64,000 nt of DNA, taken from IMG/VR virus record IMGVR_UViG_3300035698_020241, positions 62,001 to 126,000 of that record; one strand, 5' to 3'. A program made the position numbers and the translations under genes. The stretch comes from a virus. A model generated the notes under the pieces. That model had not been told where the DNA came from, ran no database searches, and saw nothing but the letters and a program-made list of their open reading frames with translations. Below, piece by piece: positions 1 through 7,582 of the stretch (within the stretch, counting starts at the first letter, position 1; the number at the start of each line of letters is the position of its first letter).

Positions 1-44
1 CCTTTCTATCTATTATTATACATGGTTTTATTCAAAATGTAAAC

Positions 45-794
45 CTACTCTGGGAGCCAATCCCACCATCCTTCCTCATGAGTCATTGAGAGTGCTGTCC
101 AATCACAACCCTTGTATGAGTTTCTACGATAATGATGAAAATGTCCAAAATACCATTTTTTCGGTCTATACTTGTCAAAAGCGATATTTAAAGCTACACA
201 ACTCGGGTCTGTATGTTTCCCTAGGTACATCTCCATTTTCATTCCATCGAAGAAATATCTCGGGCATGTATGGGATATAATGATATCCACATCAATATCC
301 GGTAGCGCATCAACATCCGCTTGATCTATGACCTCAGTTTTCCACCAGTCGAGACCTTGAGTTCTATATTCAAAGTCAATACTATGTCCACCGCCGATGA
401 AAAGTACAACCCTTCCATCAGGTAGAGTCACATAGGACCCTCTGGGACAATGCCACACATCACTGAAATTTGGCATAGGAAAAGGCTCACGTTTATCTAT
501 AAGAACCTTTAGTGAATCATGGTCGTCATGATTTCCATCACACCAGTAAAATCTTATATCATTACCATTTATGTCTCTATTCTTTAGACCAAACTGATCC
601 CAAGGCTTACGTTTAACACAGCCATTCATATTCATTTCTGTATTTTGATGGAGTTTAGGAAAATACCCAAAGTCACCGCACTGGAGTATCATGTGAGGTT
701 TCCTGCTACTAATCAATTGATTAACAGGATACCAAACTCCATGTGTGTCACCGAGTACCATTATTCTATCTTTATTTGGTTTACTAATCTGCAT
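45..794 (-). CDS. Calcineurin-like metallophosphoesterase
   Basis: 249 aa. The metallophosphatase motif series is visible in order: GDTHG near residue 15, GDFGYFP near 41, GNHDDH near 88, then GGGHS, SHTCP and GHFHHY towards the C-terminus. These are the metal and phosphate ligands of the calcineurin-like superfamily. Phage members act on nucleotides, RNA ends or cyclic phosphates; the substrate cannot be read here. It is last in a minus-strand run after an RNA ligase, so a role in RNA-end processing is possible but inferred. Stop codon is TAG. Confidence 0.85.
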   Translation of the reverse strand: MQISKPNKDRIMVLGDTHGVWYPVNQLISSRKPHMILQCGDFGYFPKLHQNTEMNMNGCVKRKPWDQFGLKNRDINGNDIRFYWCDGNHDDHDSLKVLIDKREPFPMPNFSDVWHCPRGSYVTLPDGRVVLFIGGGHSIDFEYRTQGLDWWKTEVIDQADVDALPDIDVDIIISHTCPRYFFDGMKMEMYLGKHTDPSCVALNIAFDKYRPKKWYFGHFHHYRRNSYKGCDWTALSMTHEEGWWDWLPE

Positions 795-808
795 TCTCTT
801 TACTCCTT

Positions 809-1444
809 TTAAAACACTTTCAATAGGAAAAGATATAGTTTTTCTTCTTTTCCTTCTTCTATTCTTTCCATTTCATAGGCTATACCAACATCAATCAATT
901 TATTAACCTTCTTTTTTATAATTAAGAATGTTTCATAAAACCGTATATCATAGCCTATTGTATAATCTATATTTTTATAAATCCATATAACCTTTGTTGT
1001 GGGACATGGTTTTGAATCTTTAATATATAACGAAAAACCAAAAGATAATCTATAATCATATTCATATTCATCAATTTTTCTATTGATATCACCTGGTAAA
1101 TATAAATTTGCATTCTCTGAATTTCGTTTTTTACTATATTCTATTCTACCATATGAGGTTAATACATCAAACTTTCGTAATGTATATTGACCTATTGGAG
1201 TCTTTTTAAATTTATTACCTATAAATTTTGTTGTATAATCTATTGCGGCATCCCTTCTTATATCCTCAAGTTCCTCTCTACCATATGAATTTTCAAGAAA
1301 CTCCTCATCATAAGACAAGGCATAATAAGGACTATTATAATTTGATTGTTCTTTTTCAAGGATATCAGCATTTGATGTGAACGTGAGCGCACAGAGAAAC
1401 AAAGTAAAGAGGACGATTTTTAGAATATGGACCGTCGCCCTCAT
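809..1444 (-). CDS. Exported protein of unknown function
   Basis: 211 aa. Residues 1-27 form a typical signal peptide: short basic start, hydrophobic core ILKIVLFTLFLCALTF, then small residues. The mature part is polar, rich in Tyr, Lys and Glu, with no further membrane segment. It starts 4 nt after the stop of the RNA ligase gene, so the two are probably co-transcribed. I do not recognise a family. Export suggests a periplasmic or envelope role. Confidence 0.6.
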   Translation of the reverse strand: MRATVHILKIVLFTLFLCALTFTSNADILEKEQSNYNSPYYALSYDEEFLENSYGREELEDIRRDAAIDYTTKFIGNKFKKTPIGQYTLRKFDVLTSYGRIEYSKKRNSENANLYLPGDINRKIDEYEYDYRLSFGFSLYIKDSKPCPTTKVIWIYKNIDYTIGYDIRFYETFLIIKKKVNKLIDVGIAYEMERIEEGKEEKLYLFLLKVF

Positions 1445-1447
1445 AAA

Positions 1448-2401
1448 TTACAATGCTTCTTGTAACATTTTTACTATCCACTTGGCATGGTTATACACAT
1501 ATTGGGTTTCTTTTTTGTCAAGACTTTCCATATATCCGCTATTGTCTTTAAGAAAATCTTTTTTAGCGTCTTTAAGCATATATTTTATATATTCTCCCAG
1601 TTGCTTATTTTCTTTCATCTCACCATATTTAGAGAATATTCCCTGTATCCGCATTGGTGTGAGATATGATCTAAATTCATCATGTAGGTCAAGGAGTTCC
1701 TGAGATATAGGGTCTTTTTGACTCTTAACTCTTTTCTTTCTTTTCATTTTTTCTATGAATTTTTCATTCTTTTTCTTCAAATATACTGTATGTCCGCCAG
1801 AATTTATGTAATATTCATAGTAAGGTTTAATAACCACACCTTCCATTATATTATCACCTTCTGCAATAGGATATATACAACTTTTAAGAACCACATCATA
1901 CTCTATAGCTTTTCTTAATCCCGTTACCATATCAACCGTAGGACATAACAGGTATAACAGTCCTCTATCTCCAAAGAAACATTCCATTCCTTTATCAGAA
2001 AGCATATGTTTATCCAGTCTCATGTTAAAAAATAATAAATGTTTTTTATCCCCATAATCAACACCCTTGTTTATACCAGGACCTATAAACTCTCCATAAA
2101 GGTTTACAAGAGAATCACTTTTATCAGAATATTTCTGCATATGCAGCATGAGTTCCTGCATATGAATATCATTATACAGGAAGTCACGAATTCCAAAGAA
2201 ACTTTCACCTATAGGTATAACACGATTCCTAGAACCTACTTCCATAGGTTTATTTGGTTCGAATATCAACTGTATATTTGTTCCATGAAGTTTTTCCTTC
2301 AGTATGAACAAAGTATCCTTTAATTCAGGAAACTCTGAAAGGAACTGATCCACAGTTTTACTTTGATAATGGTTGTCTATTTCTGGAAATTTTATAAACA
2401 T
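1448..2401 (-). CDS. RNA ligase, T4 Rnl2 type
   Basis: 317 aa. Nucleotidyltransferase motif I is KLHGTN at residues 37-42, with Lys37 as the expected AMP acceptor. Motif IV is EGVVIKP near 188-194 and motif V is the lysine-rich LKKKNEKF near 210. These are the signatures of the Rnl2 branch, which seals 3'-OH/5'-PO4 breaks in duplex RNA. The gene lies downstream of tRNA-Asp and its promoter, in a tRNA-rich segment, which fits tRNA repair. The C-terminal 90 residues are helical and lack a recognised motif. Confidence 0.85.
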   Translation of the reverse strand: MFIKFPEIDNHYQSKTVDQFLSEFPELKDTLFILKEKLHGTNIQLIFEPNKPMEVGSRNRVIPIGESFFGIRDFLYNDIHMQELMLHMQKYSDKSDSLVNLYGEFIGPGINKGVDYGDKKHLLFFNMRLDKHMLSDKGMECFFGDRGLLYLLCPTVDMVTGLRKAIEYDVVLKSCIYPIAEGDNIMEGVVIKPYYEYYINSGGHTVYLKKKNEKFIEKMKRKKRVKSQKDPISQELLDLHDEFRSYLTPMRIQGIFSKYGEMKENKQLGEYIKYMLKDAKKDFLKDNSGYMESLDKKETQYVYNHAKWIVKMLQEAL

Positions 2402-2423
2402 TTTCTTTACCCTTTCTATTGTT

Positions 2424-2497
2424 TGGCGGAGTATAGGGGAATCGAACCCCTACTAATAGATCGACAATCTACCGTGCTGCCACTACACCAATACTCC
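2424..2497 (-). tRNA. tRNA-Asp (GTC)
   Basis: Acceptor GGAGTAT/ATACTCC, anticodon stem GTAGA/TCTAT with loop TTGTCGA, T-arm GGGGTTCGATTCCCC, encoded CCA. Confidence 0.93.
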
Positions 2498-2516
2498 ATA
2501 TTTTCATTATACTTAT

Positions 2517-2545
2517 ATTATATCATTGTTTGATTGTGTTGTAAA
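2517..2545 (-). promoter_or_regulatory. Sigma70-like promoter
   Basis: On the minus strand TTTACA, 17 nt, TATAAT. It points at tRNA-Asp and the RNA ligase gene. Confidence 0.75.
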
Positions 2546-2586
2546 CTAATTCTTTGAAAGATTTTTTTGGTAAGTGTATTTCTATT

Positions 2587-2660
2587 TGGCAGGGGCACAG
2601 GGAATTGAACCCCGTCTTTGACCTTCAAAGGATCATGTGCAACCATCACACTCCACCCCT
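2587..2660 (-). tRNA. tRNA-Gln (TTG)
   Basis: Acceptor AGGGGTG/TGCCCCT, anticodon loop CTTTGAA on stem TGATC/GGTCA, T-arm GGGGTTCAATTCCCT, encoded CCA. Confidence 0.88.
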
Positions 2661-2699
2661 ATATTTTTACATGTATATTCTCATTATTTCCTGTGACAA

Positions 2700-3065
2700 T
2701 CATGAGTCCATCATAAAATTCCATCCATCCTTTCCTTTTACCCTTTTCTTATATTCATCCCATGATATTATCTTTTCTGTTGACCATTCATTCTCTGCAT
2801 CTCTATGAAATTTATCACAATATACATCATAATGTTCAACGATTTCATCATATGTCGGAGGTCTTTTCGAATTTATAACACCTACAGAAGAAGGTTCACA
2901 GGAAAATGTACCGGAATTAATAAAATTACTTTTGTGGTTGTAACTTGCTCCTCTTTTTCTTCCGCGATCAAAAACACTCTTAGCCTTTTTAACATAGGCC
3001 TTAACATAAAACTTTAAAGCTTTATAACTCAATACACCTATTTCACATAAGTCTTTTATTAACAT
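2700..3065 (-). CDS. Hypothetical protein
   Basis: 121 aa starting MLIKDLCEIG. The start was chosen because AGGA lies just upstream of this ATG; a longer frame would run through tRNA-Leu(TAG). The N-terminal half is basic (KKAKSVFDRGRKRG) and the C-terminal half is acidic and aromatic. No known family recognised. It sits between tRNA genes. Confidence 0.55.
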   Translation of the reverse strand: MLIKDLCEIGVLSYKALKFYVKAYVKKAKSVFDRGRKRGASYNHKSNFINSGTFSCEPSSVGVINSKRPPTYDEIVEHYDVYCDKFHRDAENEWSTEKIISWDEYKKRVKGKDGWNFMMDS

Positions 3066-3081
3066 ATTATTCCTTTCTATT

Positions 3082-3161
3082 TGGTACCCCCGGAGGGAGT
3101 CGAACCCATCAAAATACACGGCGTCTAAGGCCGCAGCATATACCAGTTCTGCTACAGGGGC
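3082..3161 (-). tRNA. tRNA-Leu (TAG)
   Basis: Acceptor GCCCCTG/CGGGGGT with wobble pairs, anticodon loop CTTAGAC on stem GCGGC/GCCGT, encoded CCA. The variable region is shorter than in most Leu tRNAs. Confidence 0.85.
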
Positions 3162-3181
3162 TTGATTTTACTATTTATGTT

Positions 3182-3264
3182 TGGTACCCCTGGGGGGACT
3201 CGAACCCCCACGTCCGAAAACACAGGGTTTAAACCTGACGACTATACCATTCGCCTACAGGGGT
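3182..3264 (-). tRNA. tRNA-Leu (TAA)
   Basis: Acceptor ACCCCTG/CAGGGGT, anticodon loop TTTAAAC, long variable arm containing TTTTCGGA, T-arm GGGGGTTCGAGTCCCCC, encoded CCA. Closely related to tRNA-Leu(GAG) at 26846. Confidence 0.9.
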
Positions 3265-3285
3265 TTAATTTTATAAAATGATGTT

Positions 3286-3885
3286 TGGAGAAACCGTTAC
3301 TATATGTTACGGTCTCTCCAAGCGCAATTTTGTTTTAAAATGAGAAAGGCTGCTTCCACACTCTTTTTCAGTCCACCCTATCTTCTTTTTTAAAGGACGG
3401 ACCTTTTAGTTCCACAGCCCACTCGGTTTCTTCGTGCGCAAATGCTTCGTCCGGAACAAAACAAATTCACACTCTTTTTCTTTTAACCCAATCTAATTTA
3501 CTACTAATCTATTAATTATACTTCATCTATTATTGGCAAATTGTTATTTAGTTATAGGCTTTGCCTACGCCTTACTACCTTTCTTATGTAATGACAATCT
3601 ATTTGTACTTGTCATTGCTATTAGTATACCTATATACACTAACCTTTTTCATCTTCGCGCCGGTAACAGCACTTTAACCGTCCAGAATGTTGGACCCAAA
3701 GTCTCTTGTCATTTCTGACCGTCGGTTCCTCAATAACCGGAATCTCCATTCCATTAACCTACACGGAGTTATTATCTATGGTTCCCTTTTATTAAAGTCT
3801 CTGATAACTGTGATTACCAGATGCTTTTAATGTGTGAGGGGAGTTGGCCGTTACAGAAATACTTTCAGTAGCGTGCTCCTCCTCC
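3286..3885 (-). ncRNA. Candidate large structured RNA, about 600 nt
   Basis: Gene-free stretch between tRNA-Leu(TAA) and the GIY-YIG gene. On the minus strand it reads as consecutive hairpins: GGAATGGAGATTCC, CGGTTATTGAGGAACCG, GTCAGAAATGAC, GTCCAACATTCTGGAC, then a long imperfect inverted repeat of 16 nt per arm at about 3283-3320. The motif CACACTCTTTTTC occurs twice on the plus strand (near 3356 and 3468). No convincing open frame spans it. Size and position next to phage tRNAs resemble the GOLLD and ROOL classes of large phage RNAs, but I cannot assign a class from sequence alone. Confidence 0.4.
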
Positions 3886-3892
3886 GTTTATT

Positions 3893-4528
3893 TTATTTGT
3901 TTAAAAACTTTAATCTTCTTCCTTTAAGCCATCCTTTAATTTCATACTTAGGAAATTCTTCCTTTTTAATTTTCTTACATAATTTTCTTTTGAAATTATA
4001 AATCCACATAGTACCATACTGACTGTTTCCCTCTCCAGATTGGTGTTTACTATTTTTTTCACCGATTATTCTTTTCGTTTCATCTGTATGTTTTTTTCCT
4101 CTAAATGTATTACCACATATCTCTCTAAATCTTTTATCATATTCAGGATCATTTTCTCTTTTATTCTTTATTATCTTATTAGTTTTAATAACACCTTTCT
4201 TACCACCTTTTGAACGATGCTCAAAGGTCAATACATTATAATTGGTATGATCCCATCCACCATAACCACCTTCTTTGATATTATAAGTGTCTTTTCTTCT
4301 AATAAACTCTTTATTAACTATTTGACTTTCCATTTTAAACATATCTTCTGAATTATCAAATATTTCAATATATTCTTTCTCAAAGTTTTCTATTCCATAC
4401 TTTTTTATAGCATTTCGTAAGATATCACTAGAACCCATATAATTATCATCTAATTTAGATGTCTTATGAACTCCTATATAAATCTTACTATTGGTCAAAT
4501 TTTTAATTTTATAAACCGTATATAACAT
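3893..4528 (-). CDS. GIY-YIG homing endonuclease
   Basis: 211 aa. The GIY-YIG core is at the N-terminus (TVYKIKNLTNSKIYIG, then a conserved NIKEGGYGG block near residue 90). A NUMOD3-type DNA-binding segment, GKKHTDETKRIIGEKNS, lies near residue 140, and the tail GTMWIYN...KGWLKGRRLKF is typical of Seg-like phage enzymes. Good ribosome site (AGAAGGATAGAGGA then ATG). It sits directly downstream of the tmRNA gene, so it probably is a free-standing homing gene that spreads through this locus. Confidence 0.85.
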   Translation of the reverse strand: MLYTVYKIKNLTNSKIYIGVHKTSKLDDNYMGSSDILRNAIKKYGIENFEKEYIEIFDNSEDMFKMESQIVNKEFIRRKDTYNIKEGGYGGWDHTNYNVLTFEHRSKGGKKGVIKTNKIIKNKRENDPEYDKRFREICGNTFRGKKHTDETKRIIGEKNSKHQSGEGNSQYGTMWIYNFKRKLCKKIKKEEFPKYEIKGWLKGRRLKFLNK

Positions 4529-4550
4529 TCCTCTATCCTTCTATTTAAAA

Positions 4551-4950
4551 GTGGAGGACGGCGGGAATCGAACCCGCGTCTTGAATAAAATCATACATAA
4601 TTCATACGCCTATTTCCGTCAACGTACTTTGAAGAAAAGGACGGATACCGTTCTACAAAGTTGTGATATTGTTTGTTTAAGTCAGTCGGTCAATATCCAA
4701 GCCAAACTTTCCGATCCTACTAATTTATGCCTCACTAAGATGTAGGATGCCCTTTAGTGAAACATGCAACTATATAGCTGCAAATGCGGGAGTTGGAACA
4801 AGTGACTTGAAGAAGTCGCTTATCTTAGTTACCGCGTTTTTTATAAATGTTTTAGCATTTATCGTTTTGTAGTCATTTTAAGGTAGCCTACTACATTCTA
4901 CCAGACGCAATTACATACTCATACTACCCAATCGAAACCTTTTCGCCCCC
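4551..4950 (-). ncRNA. ssrA: Transfer-messenger RNA (tmRNA)
   Basis: About 400 nt, the usual tmRNA size. The 5' end GGGGGCG followed by GGTTTCGATTGGG matches the bacterial tmRNA start (consensus GGATTCGAC), and it pairs with the 3' acceptor strand CGTCCTC. The T-arm is GCGGGTTCGATTCCCGC preceded by AAGAC, as in E. coli. An internal frame opens at GCT (4856-4854), preceded by ATAAAT as in the E. coli resume context, and ends at TAG (4772-4770). It would encode a 28-residue tag beginning AKTFIKNAV and ending PTPAFAAI. A 3' CCA is not clearly encoded. The 5' 27 nt overlap the end of the upstream zinc-ribbon gene. Confidence 0.85.
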
Positions 4951-5094
4951 ATTGATTGTTTTAGGATCAACAGCCCATGAACAGCCCTGACAAACTTCCC
5001 TTGGGATTTCAACATCTACAATGATGTCTCTTGCCAGAACAAAACCCATACACTCCTTGATCTCTGTTTTACATATTATACATTTTCTTTTCAT
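4924..5094 (-). CDS. Small zinc-ribbon-like protein
   Basis: 56 aa from MKRKCIIC. Two CxxC pairs (CIIC near residue 5, CQGC near 39) suggest one zinc ribbon. The start was placed at the first Met after tRNA-Ser; no clear ribosome site is present, so it may not be translated efficiently. The last nine codons overlap the tmRNA 5' end. Confidence 0.5.
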   Translation of the reverse strand: MKRKCIICKTEIKECMGFVLARDIIVDVEIPREVCQGCSWAVDPKTINGGEKVSIG

Positions 5095-5099
5095 AATTA

Positions 5100-5182
5100 T
5101 GGCGGAGGATAGATGAATTGAACACCCATGTTTCACCATGCCACCGGGTTCAAACCGGATTTGTCCCTTGACGGTACCCTCC
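5100..5182 (-). tRNA. tRNA-Ser (TGA)
   Basis: Acceptor GGAGGGT/ATCCTCC, anticodon loop TTTGAAC, long variable arm (ATGGTGAAACAT), encoded CCA. Confidence 0.88.
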
Positions 5183-5194
5183 ATGTTCTTTATA

Positions 5195-5283
5195 TGGTGA
5201 GGGATGATGGAATTGAACCACTCGTCGCCCTCCGAGATTTTTTATGACCACGACTTTACAGGCCGTTACCCGGAACATCCCCC
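5195..5283 (-). tRNA. tRNA-Tyr (GTA)
   Basis: Acceptor GGGGGAT/ATCCCTC, anticodon loop CTGTAAA on stem ACGGC/GTCGT, long variable arm, T-arm with TTCAATT, encoded CCA. Confidence 0.88.
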
Positions 5284-5305
5284 ATATATTTCTTTTATCT
5301 ATATA

Positions 5306-5334
5306 ATTCTAACACATTTTATCACTTGTGTCAA
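5306..5334 (-). promoter_or_regulatory. Sigma70-like promoter
   Basis: Minus strand TTGACA, 17 nt, TAGAAT. It would drive tRNA-Tyr, tRNA-Ser(TGA), the zinc-ribbon gene and tmRNA. Confidence 0.7.
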
Positions 5335-5343
5335 GATTATAAT

Positions 5344-5577
5344 TTATTTCTCTCTCTCTCTCATTGCTTCTTTTATATTTGTACCTTCAAGACCGGACAC
5401 GATTATTCGTGATCCATCAGGTCCATATAGAACTATATCATTTTTTTCTACTTCTCCATTTTGTACTACATCTATATTTATACCAAACTGCTCCGCTTCT
5501 CCACGGAGTTCTCGAACAGCGTTTCTAAGTTTACGTTTTCTGTTCCATTGTATGATTCTTTTTATCCATTTCGGCAT
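5344..5577 (-). CDS. Hypothetical basic small protein
   Basis: 77 aa starting MPKWIKRIIQWNRKRK, with AGGAGAAG upstream of the ATG. Very basic N-terminus, then a mixed region ending in charged residues. It overlaps the previous gene by 47 nt in another frame. No family recognised. Confidence 0.55.
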   Translation of the reverse strand: MPKWIKRIIQWNRKRKLRNAVRELRGEAEQFGINIDVVQNGEVEKNDIVLYGPDGSRIIVSGLEGTNIKEAMREREK

Positions 5578-5713
5578 CTTTCTTCTCCTTATATAGCGTT
5601 TCGATACCGAAGGATAATACATATAAATCTGATACAATTATACTGAAATTATGAAGTTCTTTTGCTGTATCTGATCTCTTATCAAACTTCTTCATTAAAT
5701 CATTAACATTCAT
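5531..5713 (-). CDS. Hypothetical small protein
   Basis: 60 aa starting MNVNDLMKKF, with GGAGAT upstream. Its start overlaps the end of the cysteine-rich gene at 5703 by 11 nt, which suggests translational coupling. Predicted helical and charged. No family recognised. Confidence 0.55.
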   Translation of the reverse strand: MNVNDLMKKFDKRSDTAKELHNFSIIVSDLYVLSFGIETLYKEKKDAEMDKKNHTMEQKT

Positions 5714-5876
5714 TTTTATCTCCTTCAACATCGAAAGTTCCTATTTCTATAGGATAATATCTTGAACAATTTTTGTTTTTTTCATCTTTAACACAAGTAC
5801 GACAATTTCCACTTCCATCATTTAAATCAACATCATGTTTAGGTCTTATAAACTGATATAAACAAATAGTTTCCAT
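5703..5876 (-). CDS. Cysteine-rich small protein, paralogue of 16188-16352
   Basis: 57 aa starting METICLYQF, with GGGAGAAG before the ATG. It shares the pattern METICL-QFIRP, NDGSGNC, TCVKDE and C-S/K-Y/FYPI with the gene at 16188. Four cysteines suggest a small metal site. Function unknown; conservation of two copies supports that it is a real gene. Confidence 0.7.
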   Translation of the reverse strand: METICLYQFIRPKHDVDLNDGSGNCRTCVKDEKNKNCSRYYPIEIGTFDVEGDKNEC

Positions 5877-5900
5877 TAACTTCTCCCTGAATATATAATA

Positions 5901-5988
5901 TGGCGGCGAGACCCGGATTTGAACCGAGACAGGTTTGACCCTGGATAGATTAGCAATCTACTGCGATACCTGATTACGCCATCCCGCC
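5901..5988 (-). tRNA. tRNA-Ser (GCT)
   Basis: Acceptor GGCGGGA/TCTCGCC, anticodon loop TTGCTAA on stem GTAGA/TCTAT, long variable arm, encoded CCA. Its 5' half is also the 3' end of the ASCH coding sequence. Confidence 0.9.
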
Positions 5989-6497
5989 ATTTGTTTTGTT
6001 ATTTCATTTTTTTCATCATGTACATTAAAAATACTTAATTGCCCCTTCCATTGTATGGGGTTTTCAAACTCAATACCGTTATATAGTTTCCACCAAAAAT
6101 TTACATTTGTTTTGGCCCACACGCTATCATAAACACCTAAAGTGGAATTACACGATCTAAATACCTCAGATATTTCCACAGCGCCGACTATATAACCTAA
6201 ATGATAGTCCTCTGGTCGCATCAAATGATCATGAAAACCTTCATCTTGTAAACTTTTCCAATCATCTTTATTGAACTTCAATGGTGCCTGTATCAGTAAA
6301 GGTCCTCTATGATTTGTAAACCAATTTCTATTTTCTATAGATTTTACACCTTTTACTATTAAATCAGCCCAAGGTTGACGAACAGATAAACACTTGTATG
6401 TGTAACCGAATTTACCAAGATTTAAATCCTCTTTCAAATTAATATCCGGATTTACCGAACATATTAGTTCATCAAACATTCTTGTTATAGAACTCAT
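5958..6497 (-). CDS. ASCH-domain protein
   Basis: 179 aa. The ASCH core is visible from about residue 36: LSVRQPWADLIVKGVKSIENRNW followed by HRGPLLIQA. ASCH domains have a PUA-like fold and are proposed to bind RNA; some cleave modified nucleosides. The last ten codons (MAGWRNQVSQ) and the stop lie inside tRNA-Ser(GCT). The start overlaps the upstream membrane gene by 4 nt, so the two are one operon. Confidence 0.8.
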   Translation of the reverse strand: MSSITRMFDELICSVNPDINLKEDLNLGKFGYTYKCLSVRQPWADLIVKGVKSIENRNWFTNHRGPLLIQAPLKFNKDDWKSLQDEGFHDHLMRPEDYHLGYIVGAVEISEVFRSCNSTLGVYDSVWAKTNVNFWWKLYNGIEFENPIQWKGQLSIFNVHDEKNEITKQMAGWRNQVSQ

Positions 6498-6721
6498 TTT
6501 TCGATTATCCTTTTTATAATATAAAGTATAAGACCTATGGTAAAATTTACTAATTTATACAATATAAATACTATAAGAATGTGCCAAACCTTCAATTCTA
6601 CAACTGATTTGAGTAGAAACGGTAGTATTCCATGATACACCATGGAAAATACCAAACATCCTACAAATACAACAACAAATGTTAATAACATCATTCCAAA
6701 TAATTGTGTTTTACTTAACAT
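6494..6721 (-). CDS. Small membrane protein
   Basis: 75 aa with two hydrophobic segments, about residues 7-28 and 44-67. Its stop overlaps the ASCH gene start by 4 nt. No family recognised. Confidence 0.6.
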   Translation of the reverse strand: MLSKTQLFGMMLLTFVVVFVGCLVFSMVYHGILPFLLKSVVELKVWHILIVFILYKLVNFTIGLILYIIKRIIEK

Positions 6722-6743
6722 ATTTTATCCTTTCTTTTTTAAT

Positions 6744-6855
6744 GTGTGCAGCTGTGTGGGTATCGAACCCACATGGCCCGTCAGCCAACCTATCCATCGG
6801 TTATTAAAAATAACCTTTCCCTAAATGTATGGAGGCTCTCACCTGAGTCGCTACA
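6744..6855 (-). tRNA. Aberrant tRNA-like element
   Basis: It has a perfect T-arm (GTGGGTTCGATACCCAC), a D-arm-like CTCAGGTGAGAG, a 5' TGTAGCG that pairs with the 3' AGCTGCA at six of seven positions, and a stem-loop GGTTATTTTTAATAACC whose seven-base loop would give a TTT (Lys) anticodon. The total is about 110 nt, with overlong D and variable regions and no clear CCA. It could be a decayed tRNA, a tRNA carrying an insertion, or a tRNA mimic. Confidence 0.4.
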
Positions 6856-6863
6856 TATAATTT

Positions 6864-6939
6864 TGGAGCGGATATCCGAATTCGAATCGGAACTGAAAGA
6901 TTGGAAATCTTTCGTGCTGCCATTAAACACTATACCCGC
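6864..6939 (-). tRNA. tRNA-Gly (TCC)
   Basis: Acceptor GCGGGTA/TATCCGC, anticodon loop TTTCCAA on stem AAAGA/TCTTT, T-arm CCGATTCGAATTCGG, encoded CCA. Confidence 0.9.
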
Positions 6940-6943
6940 TTAA

Positions 6944-7489
6944 TTATTTCTTTCTTTTATATTTTGGTACAAATATACCATAATTTTTGGCCCATTTCTT
7001 TACTGTACTATCGGATACTCCAAATAACAAACCTATAGAAGTATATGTATTATGTTCAATCAATTCTTTTAACTCCTCTTTTAAAGGCCACTTTACCCTT
7101 CTCAAATTCATATGAGAACATTTAACAGAACATGTCACATAATTTACTAATTTTATATTACCACATATAGGACAATCGTTACAGAATGTTCTTTTTAATA
7201 TGGAAAGATCATAGACAGGTGATTCGTTTATTTCAATAAGTCCACTTTCAACCTGTCTATGACAATTAGAACATAAAAGAACACATTTTTTCATTTCATC
7301 AATAAGATTAATGAAACTATTTAATGTCATTCTATTCAAAGTGGACATAATTCTACTTATTTCTACAACCTTTTTTTGTACATGATGAAAATCATATACA
7401 CATAATGGATATGATTCACCACAATAAAAACACTTATTTCCTAACATATCAACTGCTACTTTTTTTATATTTTTCCTTGATAGATCCAT
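6944..7489 (-). CDS. HNH homing endonuclease with C-terminal HTH
   Basis: 181 aa. A CFYC pair near residue 20, DFHH near 33 and CSNCH near 74 form a zinc-stabilised HNH nuclease. A second zinc cluster (CNDCPICG, CSVKC) follows. The C-terminus TSIGLLFGVSDSTVKKWAKNYGI is a helix-turn-helix. It is a clear paralogue of the gene at 30282. It begins just after tRNA-Gly on the plus map, as free-standing homing genes often do in tRNA arrays. Confidence 0.8.
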   Translation of the reverse strand: MDLSRKNIKKVAVDMLGNKCFYCGESYPLCVYDFHHVQKKVVEISRIMSTLNRMTLNSFINLIDEMKKCVLLCSNCHRQVESGLIEINESPVYDLSILKRTFCNDCPICGNIKLVNYVTCSVKCSHMNLRRVKWPLKEELKELIEHNTYTSIGLLFGVSDSTVKKWAKNYGIFVPKYKRKK

Positions 7490-7582
7490 GATATACTCCT
7501 TATTTCTAACTTCTATCTTTATTTATATCACTGGTTCTATTTTTCTTATTTTATTTTTCATTGACGTATACCCGCTAATATT

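Noticed and set aside
1-44. Gene at the left edge
   Set aside because: No frame or signal is supported in the first 44 bases.
3370-3470. About 31 codons on the minus strand reading PDEAFAHEETEWAVELKG
   Set aside because: The sequence looks protein-like, but there is no start codon or ribosome site after the upstream stop; possibly a gene remnant, too weak to list.
3533-3718. Plus-strand 61-codon frame in the 600 nt gene-free stretch
   Set aside because: No ribosome site, opposite to the local gene direction, and it crosses several hairpins.
3286-3885. RNase P RNA
   Set aside because: I looked for the conserved GAGGAAAGTCC and ACAG/AGA-type core segments and did not find them.
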